From Sycobia sp. Sy_11 (lineage: Eukaryota; Arthropoda; Insecta; Hymenoptera; Epichrysomallidae), in contig JACCIC010000003.1 of NCBI GenBank assembly GCA_018907035.1, positions 2,084,001-2,148,000 of the forward strand: 64,000 nucleotides of DNA, read 5' to 3'. Numbering within the stretch: the stretch's first letter is position 1; each line of letters starts with the position of its first letter. This document shows positions 13,021-27,556 of this stretch, one piece after another. The translations under genes were made by a program, and so were the position numbers. The notes under the pieces were generated by a model. That model was not told the DNA's origin. It made no database searches and was given only the letters and a program-made list of their open reading frames with translations.

Positions 13021-13747
13021 CTCGGTCTGACCTTGAGTTCGCTTATGGAGCAAAAACGTCCAGACGCATCTCTTCACAATAGCTCGCTGAAAAACTGTTA
13101 ATCGGAGTATTCGCCTTATTACGCGAGCTGAGCCTCAACGGAAGCGTCCTCGCATGGCCCGCGGTCGGTCGACGCGTCATCAGCGTCAACGGGACGCTGT
13201 CGCGCGGGTGCGACCGCGATCGTGGCGGCGGGGGGTAAGAGGGGGGAGTGCAAGAACGTAGCACCACGGTCGGCCACGAGGGACGGGGGCTAACGTAATT
13301 ATTCAATCTGCATCCGCAATGCGCAGCCCGTCGCGCGCCCCGTCACCAATCCCGCCAGGAATTCCCATTTACCAGTTGCCGGCAAGGGCAGGGGGGAGGG
13401 CGGTGCAGCCAACTCTCGGACGTCGAGGCCGGCGACTTTTCCGCCGACAGGCCCGGCTCTACTGATGAGATGCAAATATTTGGATACATTAGGCGAGAGG
13501 TAGAGGATGAGAGGCAAATGAGAAGGGGGGATGCGAATATGGGGCGAATGAAGGACGGGCGAGCAGAAAACGAAGTTGTCGGCGCGGGATGAGGCGAAAA
13601 AATCTACCCGACCCCCCCTCAGGGAAGGGACTTTTTTTTCTTGTAGAGCGCGCTTTTTTCCGGCCCCTGGGACGCTTCGTTGCGCACTTTTTTCTCGAAG
13701 CCCTGCATTTTTAGTTCGTTGTCCAGCTCTTTTTTGTATCTACCTTT

Positions 13748-13787
<40 letters not shown>

Positions 13788-13950
13788 GATCACTCTGTGC
13801 TGGTCTCCCTCTCCCTCGTTCTCTCGCTTTCTCTCGCTCGCTCGTTGCACGGTGGCGGGCTGCTGCGCGCGCCCCCTCGCTGTCCCGGCTCGTTTAAGGA
13901 GACTGCGCAACGCGGCCCGCCCGAGTAGTTTTTAATTGATAGTTGTTGCA
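13020..13950. other. GC-rich, CpG-rich island
   Basis: Overlapping open frames on both strands without recognisable motifs, ending with the CT microsatellite and a pyrimidine-rich strand. Confidence 0.55.
13751..13784. repeat. (CT)n microsatellite
   Basis: Seventeen CT units inside a GC-rich island; CT-rich sequence continues to about 13845. Confidence 0.97.
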
Positions 13951-15720
13951 GTTAGTTCGAAGTTGGAAAAGACTTAATGACGCCCCCGCGTCGCGTCGAG
14001 TTGGCAAAGTGCTTTTAAAATAATCCCTTTGCCGAAATTTCGTTATTCTAATTGCGTATTGCCGCGAGAACGACAATCCCGTTTGACAGAATTTAGATGT
14101 TTAAAAAACTCGATAATTTAGTCCGAGATTCTGGGACATATATAACGAGTCACGGGCTATTCTCGTATAGTTTTAAGACACTTTTTTTTAGCAGAGTTCG
14201 GCTGAAAGCCACGTCATCAATTTGGAAGCTAATGTTACATATTATATATTCCGAGGAGCAAAATTTACTTTTTTTTGCTCCCGTATAGAGCTAAGATCCT
14301 TTTTTTAACCTACAAATGAGATGTTTGTATAATGTAAACATGGTGATCATATTTTGCTATTAAATTTTAAAATAGTCCAAACTCATTTGAATTTTCGTAA
14401 AATAATGTTAGTTTTCGTCATGCGTAGCTTCTGAGTTTTACATCAACTTTCAGCTACATATGTGTAGCTATGGATAGACTCGCTTGTTGATATCTGCTAA
14501 TCAAAGATACAATGAAATTTCTAATTATCTATTTCGTCTGTTCATTTCAGAGTATTAACTATGCATCTCGTAGATCGTTTATCAAAAATAATAGTCCACG
14601 TATTTATTTGAGCCTTTATAGTTATATCTATTATATTAAAGAACAATTTGAAAATTTTCTTTTTAGGATCACAGAGAATAATATTATATGTTAAATGTTA
14701 TTAATAATAAAATTATATCTCTTTTTTATATCTTTTTTATTATATATATTATAATGAAAAATATATAACAGAATAAAATAATATAAGTATGTATTTAATT
14801 TTGTTCTTTGCATTTTTTATTCTTTAATACGATTATTTTAACCAAAAACATACCAAACTAAGGAATACAATAAGCCAAGCTTAGCCTATATTCTCTCATA
14901 TAGGATTATATTGGAATTAATGTTGACCTCGTTTTGAATTTTTTGTTTTTCGTAAAATTTGTATGCAAAAATCATTTTCAACAATATGTACGTATACCAT
15001 GGGCATGCAGAACAGTTCTGTAAAAAAATTAATTCCGTAATTCAGCATAACACAAAATCAATCATACATATCCGAATTCCGCAAACATAGATTGCAAAAA
15101 AGATAAACTAGGGTTGGCAACTTTTCAATATTCGAACAACGCGAACGATTGAATTGTTCGATCATCTCCTAGCTTTTGAGCAGTTCGCGAGAAGTTGAAA
15201 TTTTGTAAACACTTTGGACTACTGTGCGTCGCTGTTAGGTTTGAACAGTTCAAGCGCCGATGTTATTGAAACATTAAAAAGTACCCAGTCTCATTCTTTG
15301 TTTAGGATTTGCGTTGAGATATTAGGATACCATTACCTGTATGAGAATATTGAAGATATATGAGTGTGAGGTTTTGAGGGCTTAATGCTTCAATTTGATA
15401 TTGAATTAGCTTATTACAGGTCTAAGTTTCTTGTATCATTATCATTCAAGCGATAAGGTTTGAAAAAGTAAAGTGAAACAGATCATTCTCTGCTTTCCCT
15501 ACATTCAAGTAGATAAAAGAATGATAAATCTGAAATTAGCACATCTGAAACAAAAGAAATGCAAACGAACGTTGTCGAATTTAATAGAAAATTGATAATT
15601 ACCCCAACTAGCCAATAAAAAGTTATATAATCCGAATAACATTGAAGAATAGTATTTTTTAAACATTCGTAATAGAATATTTCAAGAATCTAGAGAGAAA
15701 TTCAATGAGATGATTCCAAT
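13950..15720. other. AT-rich intergenic DNA
   Basis: No repeat array, RNA gene or coding frame of note seen. Confidence 0.6.
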
Positions 15721-17142
15721 TCGCTGTGTACATTCGACCTGCAGGCGATATACATGATATATTTAGTTGACCTGTTTTTTATCTCTTTTTAGACGCATCA
15801 TCTGCTTTCTAACCCAAAAAATCCCAGTCACAGTATCGACTAATCGCTCCTCGAACGTCGGACCCCCTATTTGACGCATTAACCCACGCATTGGATTCAA
15901 TAAATACCGACGATCCCGATATCCGATTCGCTATACGCCCTATAACCGGCGAATTTATATTCCCGACCCATCATACAGCGATTACCTTATCGTCCCGGCC
16001 ATAGTGCCATTATACAGTTCTCGTTTCGAGATGGGGGGGGGGGGCGACGCTCCTGCCCGTAAATAACGGACCCGCAAAATCCTCGGCAAGCTCTCTCTCG
16101 CCCTCCTCTACCTAGCGACAAAAAGAACGGCGGGACAAGCCGTGCGCTTAACCTTCGAGCGTATAATACATGTAAATGCGAAGGAAGCCTCGGGAATAGG
16201 GAACGGGAAGAGCGAGACACCAATAGATACGCACACGCACGCGTATAAGTACACAGGCACGCACACGCTCGAACACACGCGCGCGCGCACACACGCACAC
16301 AGATATATATATAGCCTCTATTCTATTTTTCTCCATCCACACCACTCGTGCGAGAGGTTTCCTTCTCGGGACGGCCGTGTCTTTCGCGCTCTTCGACAAC
16401 TTTCCCGAGAGCAAGCCTGCGGAGCGAGGAGCAGCGGGGCGTGGCAGGGAGGGGCGATGAACGCGAAGACGACCAGCCGCCCTCGCACGCCAGGAGAGAT
16501 TATATCCGAACGAACGCCGGGCATATACGTGCGCCAGAGCCGCGCGCCGCGACATCTTGGCGGGTGCGGGCGAATAGAGGTGGAGGGGTGGACATTTTTT
16601 TGGGATTTCGGTGGAAAATCGAATTTCACCCTGGCGCCTCTTCGATGGCTGGGGCGGCGGGGGAGGGGGGGTTCGATCGTGCTCGCGCGACTCCCGTTCG
16701 AAATCCTGGCCGCGATCGTCAACGCGTGCGTACGGATAGACAGCGCAGCGCGAACTCGTAAAACGTAGAGCTCTTATTCGTTTCTGGGCTCGCGCGCGTT
16801 TCACTTCCTCTCTGTCCCTCCGTGCCCCCCTCCCCCGCCGCCGCTCCTTCTCTCGCCCTCTCGGTTTCTTTCCCCGTTCCCCTCTTACTCGCACGTAGTA
16901 CACGCCGTGGGCACAGTTCGCACGTATCCTACAAGGAAGAGAGTGGCGGTGGAAAGGGAATCGGGAGCGGAGCGGGGGGGGGGATTCGACGCGCTCTCCG
17001 GAAAATCCGGCTACGCGGAACGAACCAATCGGAGCGGCTACACACCTCAGATCTCTCGCCTCCCCGGTTCGACTTTATGTCCTTCCACGTCATTCGCCCC
17101 CTGTCCCCCTCCTCGCCAATTCCGAAGCTCTACCTTCGATTT

Positions 17143-17186
<44 letters not shown>

Positions 17187-17480
17187 TCCTTTCTCACTCC
17201 TTCCCCCATCTCTTCCTCTCGCCTTTCCAGTTACCCCGCATGGTTATGTCGCCCCTCTCCTCCTCGCTAGGGTAGCGCCACTTCCACGGCGCGTATTTTC
17301 CTTGTATGCCATTCCGATGCCGCTTCTTTTGTCTGTTTCGTCCGTCTATCAGGATCTCTTTCTTTATAAAAATAGCAAGGCGGATCCTTTTCTTTTGTGT
17401 ATACTCTCGTGAAATAGGAAGTCGAAGTTTTCGCTCTTCTTTGTTTGCACCGTTCGCTCGTTGCTTAGTAGTTTTACGAT
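15720..17480. other. GC-rich, CpG-rich island with strand-skewed purine/pyrimidine runs
   Basis: Contains a 12-G run (16033-16044), an alternating CA/CG stretch (16228-16302) with Z-DNA potential, a second G run near 16975, and CT arrays. The 251-codon minus-strand frame at 16148-16903 is Arg/Pro-rich low complexity, opposed by equally open frames, and is not called as a gene. Confidence 0.55.
17146..17178. repeat. (CT)n microsatellite
   Basis: About 16 CT units inside a long pyrimidine-rich strand segment of a GC-rich island. Confidence 0.97.
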
Positions 17481-18780
17481 TACGCTCATAATTCGTTTTA
17501 CTTTAACTAGCCCACGTTTCAAAGTAATTCTTTCTTTGCTAATCCCCTTATTCATAAGTTATCTATTATCTTGATACTATTTAAGGTGGGACGTGCGTTT
17601 GACATTGTACTCGCCGCGAAGATCCACGGCTACGTTTTTTATTATTTGTAATTAAATAACATAAAAGACTTTATTTATAAAAAAATAATAAAATTACGCA
17701 GCATTGTAATCTCAAACACAATACCCACTTTCATGATTAAGCAATTACATTCTTTGTACCTATCATTGTAAACAATATATTCATGCTAAGTATGGTAGAT
17801 GATTAATAAAATATAAGTATTAATTGTAATCTAGGCAATATAATTATAAAATATTTTCATATATGTATATATCTGATTATTATTTCATATTGAATTCTGT
17901 TTTCAGGATAATAAAATAAATAAAACATTTGAATTTCTGAAATATTTAATCAATATATTTTTATATTAAAGACCACTGCGAGTCTTTGGGAGAGTTATAA
18001 CATATTTTCATCGTCGCACAACAGACGAATCTAGTGCAAATATATTTATATGACACCAAAGTCCACCTAATCCCCTTTGCGAAAATCTCAACGTGATCCC
18101 CATCCCATAAGATATAATCTCGCGTTGGCAAAAGTATTGTAGTGCAGTTTTTGAGAAGTTGATAAGGTTTCCAGTCACGTCGCATAGTCTCACGTTTTTA
18201 ATCTTTATAGACTTCGAATATAACGAGTCACTTTCTTTTATTTCGAACTACTGTAAGAGTAAGAAATGCTTCGTATTTCCATAATTATTATTGCTATTCT
18301 CCATAAATAATTAATATAATAATAATCATAATATTTTTTTTACTATTATATGTCTTTTTATATAAAATTTTACATTAGTTTATCATTTTAAAAATATCTG
18401 AAGGTCTAAAATGATAAATTTTGTAAATATAATGTGTGTATAATACTTAACACTTAGCGTAAATTTTATTTACGCTATTATTTAATTTTCTTAAAAAACA
18501 CTCCAGCAAATGCTTTATATATTGAAATTCGGATTAACCTAGTTTTTGTTGTTGTTTTCAAATTCTTAAAATGCTATAAGTATCCTTATGTACTAATCAT
18601 TATTCTTATTCCATTCGTAACCATTGTCCGTTAAAAACCACACCAAAATTATTACGACGTGAATTCTACAAGGAATCTTTTCGACGTATCTTCCCGATTT
18701 GACATACACACGTAATACGAAATATGCTCGAGCGTTTCAGCGAGTAGGTACTGCATTTCCCGTAAACTATAAATAATAGC
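17480..18780. other. AT-rich intergenic DNA
   Basis: Nothing beyond AT-rich unique sequence seen. Confidence 0.6.
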
Positions 18781-19830
18781 CGATCGTACGTTATTATTGC
18801 GAAATCGACCGGAGCATCTCGCGGCTTCGTTTTATTTAGAAGCACGGCAAAATCCGCGTATATTAATGTTTCTCAATAGCAGCTGTTACTCGATCGCGCT
18901 CCTTCATTTATTCGCTTCTCATACAATTCCTCCCACCCCACCTCTCGCCCCAAACTCTCGCGCGCTCTTCCCTCGGAGTTCTTTTAACCAGCTTCTCTTA
19001 ACTTCATTTCCTCGCTCTGCTCCTGCGCCTCCGCCGAACAAGGGAGGTTCGGGGAGCGGGGTGGGGGTGGGCGCAGATCGAGCAGAAGGATCTCGTAATT
19101 CTCCTTCTCCGACCGCGGCGCCGGCCGTGCCGCTCGATTGCACTGCCGTTCCCTTTCCTACCTTCGCCCATCTAAGCCTTTCTCTGACCCCCCCCCCCTT
19201 GCCCCTTGCCACCGGCCGTCTTACCAAGCCCCGCACCTCGTTCGGACTAGCTCGAAATGTCGTCGGCCGCGAGAAGCTCGTAACTCACGCATCCCGCGTC
19301 CAGTTGGTCCAGCGGTCTCGATAAATTGAAGATCGTTCTAACTTTCTCTGGATTCGCTCGTTCTCTACGGTCCACCGGCTGAGAATCGTTGGTGGCGGAA
19401 GGGGGGGTGCAAAATTCAATGAAACACTGACTCTTTTGACGTACGAGAGGTAGATTGAGAGAGACAGCGATAGGCATAAATTTTACCTTTGACGTAGGGC
19501 TATTTCTTTCTACTCCCTCTTCACGCCCTCTCTCTTTCCGTGGAATGGAGTTTCTTCAACAACCGGGAATTGTTTACAACATCGGCTCTTAACGACGCCG
19601 TGGTGACGGCGGGAAGAGGGAGGGGGGTGTACGCGCCGCGACGATCGCCAGCGGTACGCGCACGCGAGAGCAAAAAAGTTACGGAAGCGCGTTAATCACT
19701 CGCTCCTTGAAGCCGGCCGGGCTCCTACGGGACCGTTCGAGTAATTGAATTTATACGATCGGCCGGGAAATCTGTTCGCGCTCGCTCCCATACGACAAGG
19801 GTGATTCGAATGTTCAAAAGATTTCGCTTT
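18780..19830. other. GC-rich, CpG-rich island
   Basis: Ser/Pro-rich open frames on the plus strand (18797-19324) and opposing ones on the minus strand, no motif; an 11-C run at 19188-19198. Confidence 0.55.
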
Positions 19831-21480
19831 TATCTGAATGTCGGCGAATGATTCGAGTTTACGTCAGGGATCGGAAAAAAAGAAATGAATTTTTATGTTA
19901 CATTCTTCGGTAGCTTATTACGCTTCGCGTTAAAGATATGGTTATTAAATCACGAGACTACGTGTATAGACTACGTTCTACAGGATTGTGGAAGGAGGGG
20001 CTGAATGCAGCGTTGGATAACGAGATCTACCAACCCGTACATATATCGTGCCTGCATCACTATATGTGAAACACAAGAAATAAATCAATGTGAAATGTTG
20101 TGTTTATTTAAATAAAAACACTGAATACGATTCGTTCTTGAAAGAGGCCTATTGTACGTACTTCCATTCTTTCATTTCCATGAGTATCAGAAAGCTGAAA
20201 GAAACTGTCCAATTTTGCGTCTATCTCTTTCTATTTAAAAAAAAATTACAATTTACAAAAAGTGATCAACAACAAAAAAATGAAAGTTTATTCGCACATC
20301 ATCGTCTGAGAATTCGTACGATTGCCGAGACTATAAACATCGATAAAGAAACAGACCGAAAAACGTAAAAAACAACTGGAGCGGTGGAAAATAAGTCGTT
20401 GCTCTTACCACTGTCATAATGCACCATCCCCTGATGCACCATTTTCGAAGTGTTATTTAGCTCGAGGCACACGAGTCCTTGAACACGCATCATGCTCTCC
20501 CGATTTAGCACCTAGTGATTTGTCCCTGTCTTCGGAAGATCGAGTATTGCTTGAAACGAAACCGGCTACCTTCGATGGAAGAGATGAGACGAAAATAGGC
20601 GGAACTCAGAAATGCTGTTACAGAGTTTCGATACTGTTTTAATCGACATTATACAAGCGAATGGTATGGGTGTGACGACGAAAGTGTGGTGCATTGAAAG
20701 GAAGCATTAATTATTCTTATAACTGCTAATTTAATTTGATGATATATACTTTTACTAAACAGTTTTTATGTATAACCACCTTACTGTTAGATTGACATTT
20801 ATTTTAGAAGAAAAATGCTCACAATTGGCATGACTTGTCATTTGGAAACATATTTATTGAAAAATCATGTTATGCTAATCAGCCATTTAAAAATTTCAGA
20901 TATTTAAAAAAATACTTGTGAAGTAGCATTTTCTCTCATTTCGAAAGAAATCAACTTTATTAGAATATAAATACAAATTTATTATGATTTTTTGTCGTTG
21001 TGACAACGCGAAGGGTGTAAAAAATGCAATAACGCTGTAGAAAAATTAAATGAATTTGACTTATGAAAAAATAAATCGCCCTCTTGTTGATTTTTACTGT
21101 TATGTTACTTGTTACTGTTATTTTAGGTTGAAGCTCGAGAAAACGTGTAATTAAGTAAAATGTTTGTTTTTTTTTTATTTTAGAAAGATTTTTTTTAATT
21201 GTCGAGATGGAGACCAATTAGCAACATTTCCTTCAGAATATCATAACGTAGCACATGCGTAAAATTTAAAAAGTGTCTTTTAGATTAAAATAATGAATTA
21301 ATTTTTAGATTAAAATCATTAATTTTCCCAGTGCTTTAAGATTTAATGATTAAGTATTGAAAAATTTTAGCTATTTATTTATTTTTGAATGAAAAAAAAC
21401 ATCATGCAAATCAGACTTATTGTTCAGTAAATGAGAACTTTTCATTTAACATTCCGTTGATAGGCGGATTAGATCAACTA
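19830..21480. other. AT-rich intergenic DNA around a mariner relic
   Basis: Aside from the transposase remnant at 20.38-20.71 kb, no feature seen. Confidence 0.6.
20380..20710 (+). mobile_element. Degenerate mariner-type transposase fragment
   Basis: From about 20409 a frame reads HCHNAP, then RVLEH and SPDLAPSD. This pattern matches the second and third catalytic regions of mariner transposases (usual forms HxDNAP and YSPDLAPSD), with close to the usual 34-residue spacing. The second catalytic Asp is replaced by His, and downstream sequence contains stops (for example TAA in about 20640) where the family's C-terminal W..R repeats would lie. No terminal repeats were identified, so this is an old 3' remnant. 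It differs from the 43.6 kb element in sequence type. Confidence 0.65.
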
Positions 21481-23463
21481 AATCTCTAGAATGAAATGCC
21501 GGAATGAGACAGAAGCCAATGTTTTCACCGACAAAAGCAAGCGCGAGAATCTCAATTATGTATACGTGTGGATGCTGCTTGGTCGGTCGGCGTCTGTTGT
21601 GTTTCCCGCCATTTTTCAGCCAACGATAAAACGTACGGGATCACGCCGGGGCGAGCAGCGGCAATTTCCTCCCGAATTCATCGAATATTTTCTGGGTTAT
21701 TCGGAAGAGTGAAAATTGAGCTTTAATCTACTTATATATACATATTAAATTGTCCAGCTCGAGCGAAAACGAAATTTTCGCACAAAGCCGTCCCGGTCTG
21801 GGAGCTTATGCGCCGGGCGGCCATAAAAAATTCTCTGTTCTTTCGTTTTGCGTTAAAATCATTTATAGCCGCGCAAATTTAACCGCTCTTATCTTAAAAT
21901 GAAACCTATTAACACTAATTCCTTCATTTATATAGCTTAGAAGCGGCCCGGATAAGAGAGTCAATTACCGTGTCCGCCGAAACTGTTTCTTGCATTTTAA
22001 ATCGTTTAATCATGAAGAAAATTCAGTTCATAAATAATGAAGTAATAATCATATATCATAAATTAATGTGAGTAAGAACTTTATTTATATCCATATTACT
22101 CTTAAAATTATCTGTAATAAATAAATTAATATTTAGCGACTCAGAAGGCATTGCAGTTATTCATTCGTTTAATTAAAAAAGAAAATACTTTTTAATATAT
22201 TTACTTCATTTTATAAATTATAAATAAGTTAACGAAGAAATATCAATATAGGTTAACTTATGCTTCAAGAACAATTGATTCTGGTTACAAATTATCCTGA
22301 AAATGGAAACAATTTTAAAAAAATTTCGAATTATTTTTCCTTTCAGGCCGAATAATTTCATTCTTATAATATACAAATATTGTTATATGTAGGTGTAGCA
22401 TTAATAAATCATCCTATAAAGGAGGCATATTGATTATATGATATCAAAAAATATAATAATCACACAAAAAGTTAGATTTGCTAGAATCACTTCACACTAC
22501 TTGTTAGTTTTTATGCAAAATTAGCCAGACTTACATAATTTCCAAATAATATATTTGAAAATTTATATAATTCCAAAATGTCGTTAAAAATAATATTTTT
22601 AAAATCAGTGCCTGATCAGTCATCTGATGTCCTCTATAGAATTTTTATAAAGACATTTTCTCTGAAAAAGTTTGCAATATTTTACACGATTTCTTATAGA
22701 GAATCTATCAAACTAGTATTTTTCACGAAGCTTCAAAAAGTAGGTAAAAAATTTTTTTAAATTAAGCATTTCACCAGCTTTCAAAGTTGCGTTAAAGAAA
22801 AATGCATTAAAAACTTTTTTATAGTGTGAAAATACTTATCTTTTGCTTTAAGTCCTAGTTGAATTTAAAAAGTCAGAATCCTTGAATTAAGAACAGAATT
22901 TTTAACTTCTAAAATGTAAGCTTACCCGCATTATGCCTTAAATTATTATTAATATCTTTGTATCAGTTTAGAAACATACAGGTGTGCAAACGCTGCTTTA
23001 AATTATGCCCACAAAATGTATATTTATGGAGCATTATATAGCATTTATTTACTCAAAACTGATTAAGTAAAATAAAATGATGTAATAACACATGTCTATT
23101 ATTTGCTGTATGCTTTCGTACATGAAAATTTGAATAAAAATTGAAGAACAAAAACGAGGCGACATCTTTTCAAAAAGTGTTCTATATGTCAATATAATAT
23201 CTGCGACTATTTTGGTTTTCCCCTAAATGTATAGAGCAAAATTGAGCTATCAGGCTTATTAAATGATGAAATAAAGGTATCAAAGCCATTTACGTCAAAT
23301 TTGTAAACGAGTCTTCTCAAACATATGGTAGCTCATAACTCATAAGCTACTTGCAAGTAGGAACAATGGGCAAAGTTGGATAATAAACAGAACTTGTAAA
23401 TCTCTCCATGCGTAAAATGTTTCCTTATCAATTTTTAACTCTCTCTCTCTCCCTCTCTCTCTC

Positions 23464-23521
<58 letters not shown>

Positions 23522-26324
23522 CGTAATATATATATTTACGTCTCAAGCTCGAATAGACGGAGCGATGGGCCCTTTAGAGGGCGCAAAGTAATACCGCGCG
23601 CTCGACGACGAAGTTGCGGAAGAGGCGCCCGTATAGACACAGGCCCGGGTATTATATGGCGCCGCGGCCGTGTACACAAGAATCCAATATCTCGCGTTAC
23701 ATCGCCCTCCCGCCCGACTGGCTGCCAGCTCGCAGAATTTAGTTTACGGCTCAACTATCGTATCGAGCCGCCCGACAGTCAGTTGGTTTTCATACGCCGC
23801 TGCAGCGAAGTTTTTAAATCAGTTAACAGGCTGCGTAGCCGGCGCAGGAAAAATTTCATACGTGCAACGGGGCGAAGTTGCGTAAAGCCCCCTCGTAAAT
23901 TCGCGTTGGACGTTGGGACGGTCTGTGCTTAAAATAAATCGATGATTTGCTTGGCTAATGGATAAAATAAAATGTAATTGAATCATATAATATCCGAATT
24001 TCTATATACCTTGAAAATTTCAATGACAAGTATGCAATTCATGCCGAAAATAATGACATTTTAATAATTCTATTTGCCTAAGTTGCACACAACATTGACT
24101 AATACCACTTATATTTGGATCTACTTCTAGCATCATCATAGCCGTATAGAGGCATCAGAAATTCACTGATCCGACTAAATTAGAACTTTAGTATGGCAAA
24201 CGAGTCATTGCTATCAACCTTCCTAAGTGATTAAAAGAGAAAGAAAGCATATAAAGCTGATATAGAACAATACGAATATCATACGGTGCCAATTGAATTA
24301 CTTGCGAATTAACAGAAACAGGAGGAAGAAGAATAGATATTTTCCATTAAAAAGAAAAATCGATCTTTTATAATAAGTATCCATCACGACATTTGGTCGT
24401 TGATATAGTGAAATACAGGCACCTGGCAAATATTAGCTCTGCTTTAGTTAATATTTCTCTGTTCAATTTTCAGCAATCGAAACTGCGCGTGTTCATTAAG
24501 CATTGGAGATACAGATCGTGATACATGGCAATGCAATCCCGAACGCGTTAATTTGATGGATGAGCCTGCAAAGATCAAAGCATAACTAATACTGCTGTGT
24601 ATGGAAGGGCTTGTAATCGAATCGAATATACGCGTAAGTAATTGCGTATATTATAAAGCTTTGGCATTTGCTTTATAAAACTTAATATCAAAAGATATAT
24701 GCCCACTTTCGTTTATCTAAAAAAAGTAATGTTATTGCACAGTGTCGATAGAGCCTGATGCAATGAATCCCACTGACATATAGATAACATGAAAGTCAAA
24801 CTGTAATAATTAAATGAAACATAGTATAAACAGTAATAACTAATGACTAAAAACATAACTAAGAAGCATAACTTGAAATACCATCAAAATTTACATGATA
24901 CAAGGACTTATACTGTATATTAATAATATGCTTAACATTAATACGCAGTTGAACGTCATATCGCATTGTAAAAATTGCTTAAAATGAACACTTGATAGTA
25001 TACTAAATGAAATACTTAATTGGAAACCTTTTCAAGTGCAAATAGTTAGGAGTTTAATTGTGAATGAGTACGTAATTAATCTAAAGAGTTGATCAGAAGT
25101 AAAACAAATATCTTGTTCAAAACGTCATTTGACATATTTTAACTATCGTACCTATTGACGTATATATAGGTGTATTATTAATGTGAATGAAATTATTTTC
25201 TTTGGCAAATGACCTTCTATTCTTTTCCCTTCAAACGTTGAACTAATTTAGCGTAACATTTTTTATTTTTAATATACTTTTACTTTCTAGAACTTAATTT
25301 TCGACCAAAATTTCACTCGCAGTAATGTGTAAAATAAAAACTATGCCCCAAAGTTCTCATTGAAAGTGTCAAATTCACTTTAGTAAAGAGAGCACCTGTC
25401 TAGCACGACGTCGAACATAAAATAAAATTGAGCCGTTGAAAAATATTGATATAAAATATATTAAATATACATTGAACTGATTTCTCAATATTGTCAGTTA
25501 TCTCACTCACTTTTCATCTTCTATCGTCTAGCACCACATTACAATTTTTTGCCAATGCGTCCGGGTGCTGAGCGTTCATTTTCGCGCAATATTTTCCAAA
25601 TTCAAAAGCGTATTTTTGGACTGATATATGCGACGGAAAATGATCATTCACTGCTTAATCTATTTGTTCTTTGATTTCAAACAGCTTTATATCTTTTAAA
25701 TAAATATATTTGACGACTATGTGTTTTTCTTTCTTCTTTCATTTTTTATATTTGCTTCTTTCATTTTTCATATGTACTTAGAATATTGTAACATATTCAA
25801 ATCTTCTATCGTGTCTATTGTGATTCTTTGCTAGAAACTATTCACTCCCCTCTTTTTTTATCAAAATGAATTTTAGTTTATAAATAATAGAAATTAATAT
25901 ACTTTTAGGATGTTACTAGTTATACACAGAAACTCATACATCAATTATACTACAGTGATATATGTATGTATAATTCATTCGCAACTAATGCTATATTTAT
26001 TTTTTTATAGACATATTTTCATGTTAGTTATAAGTTTATCTTTTTATAATAAATAAAAAGATTAATGAATTTAGATAAGAGTAGGATATTCGTTGCATTA
26101 TATTGAAATTTATATAATAATGTTTTACCAGGTGTAAATTTTCAGTCAATCGTATATAAGATTCTTTTAATTTAGAAAACTTCACATATATTTTGAAACA
26201 TTTTCATATATTTTGAATAAAAATATAAAAAATAACTTTTGTGCCATTCGAACAGTTATTCGGTTACTGGAAGTTAAACAAGCAAAAAATCAAATAAGCA
26301 ATCTCCACGTTAATTTAAAAGGAA
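21480..26324. other. Intergenic DNA upstream of the protease gene
   Basis: Small GC-rich islands at 21.49-21.95 and 23.53-23.93 kb; the rest is AT-rich unique sequence. The 174-codon frame at 23408-23932 is part repeat, part CpG-rich island and is not supported as a gene. Confidence 0.6.
23440..23513. repeat. Compound (CT)n-(TA)n microsatellite
   Basis: CT units to 23466 directly joined to about 23 TA units (23468-23513), abutting the left edge of a GC-rich island. Confidence 0.97.
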
Positions 26325-26774
26325 ATGAAGATTTGTTTGTTTACTATTTATTATATCTATACAATTTTAAATATTTTGATAGGCATAAGTAAGTATGATA
26401 TATTGGAATTATTTATCATATGCATAATTCTAATAGGAAATTCGAATTCAAATTCTAGATTCTAATTCTAAAATTGTTAGAAAAATTAAAAAAAATATTA
26501 TTGATTATTGTTAAAAATATAGAAATTTGGAAGTTGTAAAATTGCTCTAGTCTTCAGATCCAACTTCATTTTATAGAATACTACTGTAATTTCCACTTAA
26601 ACAAAATTCGATGTAATTTACAATATTAATCTCATACACAGAAAATCGTTCATAATTTCTTTACACAATTTGTTCTATTTTAGTTTCTGATTGTTCTATT
26701 TTTTTCACATAATACTTCTGCAAAATTAACAGTTCTGTGATATTTAGCTGATTATGTCCATTTAGAGAGAGAAA

Positions 26775-26828
<54 letters not shown>

Positions 26829-27496
26829 CACACTGTTTACAGAAAAACCTTAGAAACCAGTTGTGCGACGAATTTGGTCGAGATGCGAGACATAGAGCGA
26901 TAAATATACTATGCCGTGAAATATGTAAAACTCGAAGGTGACGTGTATTGAAAGTGTTGGAGTCACTGACCAAGTTGTACATAAAAAGAATTCATTCCTT
27001 GATTCTTCAATTGAGGGACATTGCTTGCGCTATAATAAAGCAAAGACTTAAGATTCGAGATAAAAATAACTTCCGTTTCGATATTGTTTATCATTGATCA
27101 ATGTTTTCAGAACTTGCGGCGAAAACTCTAACAGTGGAGAACATAGTTGGCGGAGAGGAAGCAGCTCCAAATCAATTCAAATATCATGTTTGTATATTAC
27201 TCAATGATGTTTGTACATGCGGCGGTGGTATAATTGATGACAGATTTGCAATCACAGCTGCTCACTGTCTTTTCAATCAGGCAAATGGCGAATTTGAAGA
27301 TAATAGTATTAAAATCATGGCGTCGAACATAAATACTAATTTTCTGAATAACTCAGAAATAATCATAGAAGTCCAAAGAGTACATGTACCTAACGCCTAT
27401 AACGCGGTGAATCCACATCCTGATCAACCATATCGTTCTCGAGCTGACATAGCTCTACTCGAAGTGAGTTTTCAAAATTTAATGCAGTGTAGATTA

Positions 27497-27556
<60 letters not shown>

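Noticed and set aside
16228..16302. CRISPR-like or tandem repeat array
   Set aside because: It is an alternating CA/CG dinucleotide-rich stretch with no repeat-spacer periodicity.
16148..16903. 251-codon minus-strand frame
   Set aside because: It lies in a CpG-rich island, is Arg/Pro-rich low complexity, and is opposed by frames of 137-208 codons on the plus strand. No domain or splice context.
18797..19324. 175-codon Ser/Pro-rich plus-strand frame
   Set aside because: Low complexity, passes through a C homopolymer, and is mirrored by an open minus-strand frame.
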